From positions 1 to 19,269 of the forward strand of contig DXBR01000081.1 in NCBI GenBank assembly GCA_019116455.1: a stretch of DNA of 19,269 nt. Reading direction: 5' to 3'. The notes beneath the pieces were generated by a model. That model saw only the letters and a program-made list of their open reading frames with translations, ran no database searches and was not told the origin of the DNA. Positions 13,853 to 19,269 of this stretch are shown one piece after another (within the stretch, counting starts at the first letter, position 1; the number at the start of each line of letters is the position of its first letter). Position numbers and translations under genes: made by a program. Origin of the DNA: Anaerobutyricum stercoris (GTDB lineage Bacteria > Bacillota > Clostridia > Lachnospirales > Lachnospiraceae).

Positions 13853-14272
13853 TCACAACTCCAGATACTGAATCATCCCCGGCCCCAGGTCGTCCGTGGG
13901 CCTTGCGATAAAGCCGTGTTTTTTGTAAAATGGCTCCCTGCCTTTGGCACACATCAGATCAAACATCATTGTGGTGCCTTCGAATCCGGTGTTGATGACG
14001 AAGGATTTGAGGCTTTCCAGAATGAGTCCCCCGATGCCTTCGCCCTGCACTTCCGGGCGGATGATCAGATCCTGCACGTAGCAGATGATGGCGCCGTCGC
14101 CCACGATCCGCCCCATGCCGACAGCTTTTCCGTCTTTGTAGGCCACCAGCGTGTAGAGGCTGTTGTCAAGCCCCCGTCTCGCCTGGTCCCTGCTGAGCTT
14201 CCGGAAATGTACCGCCTCCCGAAGCTCCATATATGTGTCAATGTCCAACTGGTCCTCCACTAACTGTACCAT
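13853..14272 (-). CDS. GNAT-family N-acetyltransferase
   Basis: A 139-residue GNAT protein. The acetyl-CoA-binding core is clear: VQDLIIRPEVQGEGIGGLIL (residues about 66-85; the Q/R-x-x-G-x-G loop is QGEGIG), preceded by YTLVAYKDGKAVGMGRI and followed by FYKKHGF, the usual C-terminal strand motif. The substrate is unknown; such small GNATs act on amino groups of metabolites or proteins. The ATG at 14272 makes a 35-nt overlap with the precorrin-2 dehydrogenase gene. A TTG 8 codons later has GGAGG upstream and sits at the dehydrogenase stop, so it is an alternative start. It looks like the last gene of the cobalamin transcript, without an evident role there. Confidence 0.88.
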   Translation of the reverse strand: MVQLVEDQLDIDTYMELREAVHFRKLSRDQARRGLDNSLYTLVAYKDGKAVGMGRIVGDGAIICYVQDLIIRPEVQGEGIGGLILESLKSFVINTGFEGTTMMFDLMCAKGREPFYKKHGFIARPTDDLGPGMIQYLEL

Positions 14273-14957
14273 GATTCAAAACCTGCCTTATTATTGTATT
14301 GATTTCGTTCTGTGACAGGGTTCTTTCATTGAGGAATGCGGACGCGGCTGCCTGCTTGAGTATTTTCCTCCGGTCGGGTTCCCGCTCCACATGCGATTTC
14401 ACATACTCCCGCAGGGCGCCCAGCTGATCCGCGATGGCTTCATAATAGTCCGGGATGGCTTTCTCAATGTCCCGGCGCACCTGGCTGGACACAGCGGGGC
14501 TTTTCCCTCCGGTGTTCACACCGATGCTGATATCGCCCTTCTTCACCACCGCCGGGAAGAAAAATGTACACTCTTCCGGGGCGTCCGCCACATTGACGGG
14601 AATCCGCCTCTCCCTGCAGAACTGCGCCACCCGGTGATTGACCTCCCGGCTGCCGGTGGCCGCTACGACCAGCGCGGCTCCGGTAAAATAATCCGGCAGT
14701 GGCCACTCCGATCCACAGCTACATTCCGGTAACAGCTCCCCCGCGTTGGTATCTCCCGGCGATGGCAGCAGCTCTTCCTCATGTATATTCTCCGGCGGCA
14801 GCAGCGCGCGTATCTCCGTGCAGATCTCTCTGCTGACCACGTGAACCTGCGCGTCGTAGCGAAGGAGAGTCTCCACCTTCCGGAGGGCGACTTTGCCGCC
14901 GCCCACCACAAGACATTTCTTCTTCTCAATCTCTATGAATATGGGAAAATATGCCAT
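14238..14957 (-). CDS. Precorrin-2 dehydrogenase (siroheme synthase N-terminal type)
   Basis: A 239-residue member of the CysG-N/SirC/Met8 family, which oxidises precorrin-2 with NAD+ to sirohydrochlorin, the branch point to siroheme and the anaerobic cobalamin path. Visible are the Rossmann loop VVGGGKVALRK (17-27), VVAATGSREVN (97-107), the key aspartate 125 in VNVADAPE and the C-terminal helical part with GVNTGGKSPAVS (146-157). Some members also act as ferrochelatase. Between residues 65 and 90 there is an extra Pro/Gly/Cys-containing stretch of roughly 20 residues before the NAD-binding strand that I do not expect in typical members. The ATG at 14957 follows GAGGTG; the fusion gene ends 25 nt upstream. 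Confidence 0.92.
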   Translation of the reverse strand: MAYFPIFIEIEKKKCLVVGGGKVALRKVETLLRYDAQVHVVSREICTEIRALLPPENIHEEELLPSPGDTNAGELLPECSCGSEWPLPDYFTGAALVVAATGSREVNHRVAQFCRERRIPVNVADAPEECTFFFPAVVKKGDISIGVNTGGKSPAVSSQVRRDIEKAIPDYYEAIADQLGALREYVKSHVEREPDRRKILKQAAASAFLNERTLSQNEINTIIRQVLNHGTVSGGPVGH

Positions 14958-14982
14958 GGTTCACACCTCTTTTTTGCGGCGT

Positions 14983-17088
14983 TTATTTCTCAATGCCGAT
15001 GCGGGAGCTTAAGCCCTGATCGAAGGGATGCTTGATCTTCTTAATCTCGGAAATGTAGTCCGCGTGCTCTTTTAACCGGTCTGACGGATTTCTTCCGCTC
15101 ATGACCACCTCGAGATGCTCCGGCTTCTTTTCCAGCCATTCGATCAGTTTATCTTCGCTGAGCAGTCTCATATCCATAGCGTAAACGCTCTCGTCGAGAA
15201 TCAGCATATCGTAATCTTTTGCCATGTCGCACAGGCGTGCCAGATTGGCGTCGTTGCTTTCCCGGAGCGCCTGCAGTTCTTCCTCGTTCATCTGGAAGGT
15301 GAACTTATCCATTTTGGCGCCCGGCATCACGGTGACGCCCGGCAGCTTATCTATGATCGTCCTCTCGCTGGAGGTGTTATCCTTCAGGAACTGGTGCAGC
15401 AGCACTTTTTTTCCTGCCCCTGCCGCCCGGACGCATAATCCTATGACGCAGGTGGTCTTACCTTTGCCGTCGCCGCAGTAAATGTGTACGCAGCCTTTGC
15501 CTGAGGTATCGTCCTTCAGGCCGCCGCAACCCGTTGCGGCTTCGTCTGCGCCCGCAGCCGTTTCTCCTGTCACTTCTTTTTCAAAATCTTTCTGCGGCTT
15601 CTCTCCGTCGAAGAGGATACGGTATATCTGATTCATATCCAGATTGTTCCGGATTAAATCCGCCAGCTTATTATACTGTATCTCTTTGTATTCCGCCACA
15701 CTAAGATGATTTTCTCCGGGATTAATTCCTTTTTCCCGCATGATATCATGGACAAGGCCGAAGACAAGGTCTTCGTTGTCAAAGATTCCGTGGAGGTAGC
15801 TGCCCCAGATACGGCCGTCCGGCGTCATGTAGGCGTCGGTTCTTCCGTCCTCCAACTCGATCATCGGCACTGCGCCGCCCAGATTGGTGGTGGCGCCCAT
15901 GTGAATCTCGTAGCCTTCCAGCTGACGGTTCTCGAGACCGTACAGGTTCTGCTCTTCGCGGATGCAGCCGTGAATCCTCGTCCGGGTCTTTCCGCCCTGG
16001 AAGACAGTGGAAGTATCCAGCAGGCCGAGGCCGCGCATGTCTCCACCGTGTTCCACATGCTCCGGATCGTGAAGTTCTTTTCCGAGAATCTGGAAACCGC
16101 CGCAGATACCGATGATGCGGGTATCCTTTGAGGCCCGGATGATTTTGCTCTCCAGTCCGCTCTCGATGAGCCACTCCATGTCCGCCATGGTGTTTTTCGT
16201 GCCCGGCAGGAGAATGAGATCCGGCTCGCCCAGCTCTCTCTTATCGCTGACGTAGCGCAGGGATACCCCGTCGATCAGCTCAAACACGCTGAAATCCGTG
16301 AAGTTGGAAATGTGCGGCAGCCGGATAACCGCCACGTCGATGCCCTCGGTGAAAGTCCGCTGGTTGAGGCGGTCAGAGAGGCTGTCCTCATCGTCCACGT
16401 CGATTTTTTCCATAGGAAGGACTCCCAGCACCGGCTTATCGGTCAGGTCTTCCAGCATTTTAAGGCCCGGTTTCAGAATCTCCACATCGCCCCGGAACTT
16501 GTTGATCACGATACCGCAGAAACGCTCCTGATCCTCCTGCGGCAGCAATTTGATGGTGCCGTAGGCAGAAGCAAATACGCCGCCCCGGTCGATGTCCGCC
16601 ACAAGAATCACCGACGCGTCGGCCATCTTTGCCATTCCCATGTTGACAATGTCATTTTCCGCCAGATTGATCTCCGCCGGAGAGCCGGCGCCCTCAATGA
16701 CGATGATGTCATTTTCCGCTGCCAGATGATTAAACGCCTTCATCACTTCCGGCGCCAGATTATCTTTCATCTTATAGTATTCCTGGGCACTCAGGTTATC
16801 ATATACCTCACCGTTTACAATGACCTGAGAACCCATGTTGCTGGTCGGTTTTAACAGAATCGGGTTCATCCAGTGGGTCGGAGGGATCATGGCCGCCTCC
16901 GCCTGCATGGCCTGTGCCCGGCCAATCTCCAGCCCTTCCTCAGTAATATAAGAATTCAGCGCCATATTCTGGGATTTAAAAGGCGCCACCTTGTAGCCGT
17001 CCTGTTTAAACACCCGGCACAGCCCGGCCGTCACAAATGTTTTGCCTGAATTTGACATGGTTCCCTGTACCATGATTGCCTTTGCCAT
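14983..17088 (-). CDS. Fusion of cobyric acid synthase (CobQ/CbiP) with corrinoid adenosyltransferase (CobA/CobO)
   Basis: A 701-residue two-enzyme protein. Residues 1-495 are a complete CobQ/CbiP: ATP-binding GTMSNSGKT (9-17), FKSQNMALNS (37-46), class I glutamine amidotransferase nucleophile Cys329 in GICGGFQILG and His433 in YLHGIF. A Gly/Ala/Thr/Asp-rich linker (about 496-531) leads to a complete CobA/CobO-type ATP:corrinoid adenosyltransferase: P-loop CGDGKGKTT (538-546), DMLILDES (627-634), SGRNPSDRL (664-672). The two act in sequence: the adenosylated diamide is the substrate of the four amidations that give adenosylcobyric acid. Both halves keep their key residues. AAGGAGGG overlapping the cobD stop precedes the ATG. 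I would normally expect two separate genes. Confidence 0.93.
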   Translation of the reverse strand: MAKAIMVQGTMSNSGKTFVTAGLCRVFKQDGYKVAPFKSQNMALNSYITEEGLEIGRAQAMQAEAAMIPPTHWMNPILLKPTSNMGSQVIVNGEVYDNLSAQEYYKMKDNLAPEVMKAFNHLAAENDIIVIEGAGSPAEINLAENDIVNMGMAKMADASVILVADIDRGGVFASAYGTIKLLPQEDQERFCGIVINKFRGDVEILKPGLKMLEDLTDKPVLGVLPMEKIDVDDEDSLSDRLNQRTFTEGIDVAVIRLPHISNFTDFSVFELIDGVSLRYVSDKRELGEPDLILLPGTKNTMADMEWLIESGLESKIIRASKDTRIIGICGGFQILGKELHDPEHVEHGGDMRGLGLLDTSTVFQGGKTRTRIHGCIREEQNLYGLENRQLEGYEIHMGATTNLGGAVPMIELEDGRTDAYMTPDGRIWGSYLHGIFDNEDLVFGLVHDIMREKGINPGENHLSVAEYKEIQYNKLADLIRNNLDMNQIYRILFDGEKPQKDFEKEVTGETAAGADEAATGCGGLKDDTSGKGCVHIYCGDGKGKTTCVIGLCVRAAGAGKKVLLHQFLKDNTSSERTIIDKLPGVTVMPGAKMDKFTFQMNEEELQALRESNDANLARLCDMAKDYDMLILDESVYAMDMRLLSEDKLIEWLEKKPEHLEVVMSGRNPSDRLKEHADYISEIKKIKHPFDQGLSSRIGIEK

Positions 17089-17103
17089 ACTTGTCTTCCC
17101 TCC

Positions 17104-18171
17104 TTATTCTCCCAACGCCTGCCGCAGCTCCCGCAGCAGGATTACATTTTCTTCGTGAGCTTTTACGGCAACCCGCCAGTAATCCTCGCCCAGATTCACG
17201 TAATTGCTGCAGTTCCGGATCATGATTCCCCGGGATTCCAGCCGTTTATCCAGATCCGTCACGCCCGGCGTCCGGAAAAACAAATAGTTTGCCCGGCCGT
17301 CATAAAGGGTCAGCGGCAGATCTGCCATCTCTTTTTTCATGTAAATGAGCTCTTTTTCCACGGCGTCGATAACAGCCGCCTTGTATTCCGGATGAGAAAG
17401 CGCCGCCACTCCCGCGCACTGGGCAATGTGGCTCACCGACCAGGCCTGTCCGGCACGGTTCACCTTACGGATCACTTCTGCGTCCGCGCAGAGCAGATAG
17501 CCCAGACGGACTCCCGGAATAGCATAAAGCTTCGTAAAAGATTTTAAAATCATCAGATTCGGATATTGTTTCAGATAAGGCTTGACGGTATACTCCTCTT
17601 CTTCCCGGCAGATCTCCAGAAAACACTCATCCACCAGAACCCGGCAGTGCATTTCCTTCGCCCGCTCCAAAATGTCCAGCACCTGCTGCCGTCCGGTCAG
17701 CAGTCCCGTGGGATTGTTGGGATTGCAGAGAATCATCAGATCGATATCCTCCGTAATCCGCTCCGTCACATCCTCCGGGATGCGCATTTCTTCGGTCATG
17801 GGCTCGTATACCATCTCTGCTCCCGCCGCCGTCATGGCCTCCTCGTATTCCACAAAGGCCGGCACCGGCAGCAGCACCTTCTTTGGTTTCAGCCCGAACG
17901 CCAGCCGGAACAGCAGATCCGCCCCGCCGTTTCCGCAGGTCACACAGCCCGGTTCCACGCCGTCCTGTCCGGCGATGGCCTCCCGCAGCGCCGTGCAGTC
18001 CGGGTCCGGATAATTGATGGTTCCCTCGATGGCGTCCACCATGGCCTGCCGGATATGCGCCGGAATCCCCAGCGGGCTGATATTGGCAGAATAATCCATG
18101 ATCTGACTTTCGCTGATGCCCAGCTCCTTTGCTTTTTTGTATATATTTCCGCCGTGCGCGCCGTTTTTCAT
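17104..18171 (-). CDS. cobD: Threonine-phosphate decarboxylase (PLP enzyme of cobalamin synthesis)
   Basis: A 355-residue fold-type I PLP enzyme of the CobD/CobC family. It decarboxylates L-threonine O-3-phosphate to (R)-1-amino-2-propanol phosphate, the linker precursor used by CbiB. Signatures are HGGNIYKKAKELG at the start with DYSANISPLG (26-35), CNPNNPTG (149-156), VDECF (180-184), PLP lysine 214 in LKSFTKLYAIPGVRLGY with Arg222 after it. The close relative is histidinol-phosphate aminotransferase, but the N-terminal HGGN motif and cobalamin neighbours on both sides favour CobD. The ATG at 18171 follows GAGGA. It ends 15 nt before the fusion gene. Confidence 0.93.
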   Translation of the reverse strand: MKNGAHGGNIYKKAKELGISESQIMDYSANISPLGIPAHIRQAMVDAIEGTINYPDPDCTALREAIAGQDGVEPGCVTCGNGGADLLFRLAFGLKPKKVLLPVPAFVEYEEAMTAAGAEMVYEPMTEEMRIPEDVTERITEDIDLMILCNPNNPTGLLTGRQQVLDILERAKEMHCRVLVDECFLEICREEEEYTVKPYLKQYPNLMILKSFTKLYAIPGVRLGYLLCADAEVIRKVNRAGQAWSVSHIAQCAGVAALSHPEYKAAVIDAVEKELIYMKKEMADLPLTLYDGRANYLFFRTPGVTDLDKRLESRGIMIRNCSNYVNLGEDYWRVAVKAHEENVILLRELRQALGE

Positions 18172-18306
18172 GATTGTTGTCCTCGTTTTTGTGTTTTTGG
18201 GCCGACGCCCGCCCTATGCGGAATGGCCCGTTATAAATGTAATGTATATACTTTTTGTGCTCCGCTCTCCGCAGAAATGCCCCGGTTCCCGGACACTCCC
18301 CGCCTC
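18172..18306. other. Intergenic gap between cbiB and cobD
   Basis: This 135-bp gap holds a GGGCC/GGCCC stem (18199-18229) and an AT-rich stretch (18231-18255), but no convincing promoter, terminator or riboswitch that I can support. The cobalamin genes therefore probably continue as one transcript from upstream of the window. Confidence 0.4.
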
Positions 18307-19269
18307 TCAGATGATGGACAGCGGATTGCCCAGCCAGAACACCAGGGCGTAGGTCAGCAGGCAGCATACCGCCAACGTCAGAAATGCGCTGACGTAGAGC
18401 AGGCGGTTGGTCCGCCGGATATCCTCGTATTCCACCGGACGGATATCGTCTCCGATGGTCGGTTTCTCCACCGGCTTGCCAAAGTAGTTGTGGGTGCCAC
18501 CGAGCTGTATGTTCAGGGCTCCCGCCGCCACGGCCTCGGTCTGAGCGCTGTTAGGGCTTAAATGTGCAAATCTGTCCCGGCGGAAAATCCGCACCGCGCC
18601 TTTTACATCGAAGCGAAGCAGCGCCGCGGCCAGTATCATCATCACCGCCGCCAGCCGGGCCGGAATAAAATTACAGATGTCATCGAGCTTCGCGGAAGCA
18701 TGCCCGATATGAATCAGTTCTTCGTTGCGGTAGGCCACCATGGAATCCAGAGTGTTGACCGCCTTGTATGCAAAGCCCAGCGGCGCACCGCCGATGGCGA
18801 TGAAGAACAGAGGCGCAATGACGCCGTCCGCGGTATTTTCCGCGATGGTCTCCACATCGGCTTTTGCCACCTCGCTCTCATCGAGCTCCTGGGTATCCCG
18901 CCCCACCAGATAGGAGATCTCCTTTCTGGCTCCTGCCAGATCACCCTCCTTCAGCCGGGCATATACCTTCATGGACTCCCGCCGCAGGCTCTTTGTGGCA
19001 AGAATCTGATAAATAAAGAAGGTTTCCAGCACAAATCGCAGCACCGGATGAATCAGCTGCGCGATATACAGAATGCCCGATATGACAAAAAATGTACCGA
19101 GCACGATGATCACCGTCAACGCATAACCGGCGATAAGCTCTTTGTCTTCTTTCCGCGGCAGCCCCTGCGCCTTTGCCTCCTCATAGGAGCAGCCGTAGAT
19201 CAGCCGCTGCAATCCTTCTTTTATTTTTGTAATAAACCAGCCGATAATCTGTACCGGGTGAATCAGCCC
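18307..19269 (-). CDS. cbiB: Adenosylcobinamide-phosphate synthase CbiB (5' end outside window)
   Basis: The frame is open to the window edge, giving 320 residues, with only about 10-20 N-terminal residues missing. The first visible residues GLIHPVQIIGW match the conserved HPV..IG motif near the start of CbiB/CobD membrane proteins; a TTG at 19212 is not the real start. Several hydrophobic segments (about 45-75, 145-165, 205-225, 295-315 of the visible part) show an integral membrane protein. Further family motifs are ETIAENTADGVIAPLFF, YKAVNTLDSMVAY and SPNSAQTEAVAAGAL. It joins adenosylcobyric acid with aminopropanol phosphate made by CobD to give adenosylcobinamide phosphate. It is the first visible gene of the cobalamin operon. 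Confidence 0.94.
   Translation of the reverse strand, partial: GLIHPVQIIGWFITKIKEGLQRLIYGCSYEEAKAQGLPRKEDKELIAGYALTVIIVLGTFFVISGILYIAQLIHPVLRFVLETFFIYQILATKSLRRESMKVYARLKEGDLAGARKEISYLVGRDTQELDESEVAKADVETIAENTADGVIAPLFFIAIGGAPLGFAYKAVNTLDSMVAYRNEELIHIGHASAKLDDICNFIPARLAAVMMILAAALLRFDVKGAVRIFRRDRFAHLSPNSAQTEAVAAGALNIQLGGTHNYFGKPVEKPTIGDDIRPVEYEDIRRTNRLLYVSAFLTLAVCCLLTYALVFWLGNPLSII

Noticed and set aside
15706..16854. Two plus-strand frames antisense to the cobQ part of the fusion gene
   Set aside because: They are shadows of a well-supported gene with catalytic motifs on the minus strand.
18172..18306. Cobalamin riboswitch before cobD
   Set aside because: The gap is too short and lacks the conserved B12-box-like sequence; if a riboswitch exists it should be upstream of the operon, outside the window.
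17566..18561. 331-codon open frame on the plus strand across cobD and cbiB
   Set aside because: It is antisense to two clear cobalamin genes, is His/Arg/Gln-rich as expected for a GC-driven shadow frame, and has no ribosome site.

Overview
The window looks like chromosome from a low-to-mid GC Gram-positive anaerobe of class Clostridia, probably a gut Lachnospiraceae-type bacterium (inference). The signs are AGGAGG-type ribosome sites, sortase-anchored Cna-B surface proteins, the Clostridia-style feoA-feoB-Cys-rich small protein set, and an anaerobic cobalamin gene order. There are no rRNA or tRNA genes and no CRISPR array. Core metabolic genes (feo, hemB, cob) are visibly GC-richer than the adhesin, toxin-antitoxin and ATPase genes, so the window is a mosaic of core and accessory DNA.

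Positions 1-5400 hold a surface-pilus locus on the minus strand. A 58-residue protein (5006-5182) is tightly coupled to a 1476-residue LPXTG-type adhesin (563-4993). Next comes a major-pilin-like gene that breaks after 55 codons (202-366). The break coincides with a GTAAGCG terminus typical of IS66-family insertion sequences, and a strong RBS plus ATG at position 9 probably starts the element's first ORF. A run of nine C lies just upstream of the locus promoter.

Positions 5400-8120 are a toxin-antitoxin island. An intact AbiE type IV pair (abiEi 7024-6419, abiEii 6426-5530) reads leftward and is bracketed by two nearly identical terminator hairpins. A second AbiEi-like antitoxin reads rightward (7477-8052) under a perfect 12-bp inverted repeat. 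Its toxin survives only as the first eight or so codons, which stop at a junction with the feo locus.

Positions 8080-10740 are the ferrous iron operon feoA-feoB plus a 58-residue FeoB-associated Cys-rich membrane protein. Positions 10760-19269 carry tetrapyrrole and cobalamin genes on the minus strand: cbiB (partial), cobD, a fusion of cobyric acid synthase with corrinoid adenosyltransferase, a precorrin-2 dehydrogenase, a GNAT acetyltransferase and hemB. HemB makes porphobilinogen, the dehydrogenase converts precorrin-2 to sirohydrochlorin, the fusion protein adenosylates the corrinoid and amidates it to cobyric acid, and CobD plus CbiB supply and attach the aminopropanol arm.

Between the acetyltransferase and hemB, on the opposite strand, sits an AT-richer two-gene unit (12093-13784) with its own promoter and terminator. 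It encodes an OLD/AAA_15-like ATPase and a small TOPRIM/RloB-like protein, and it is the best candidate in the window for a little-described defence system.
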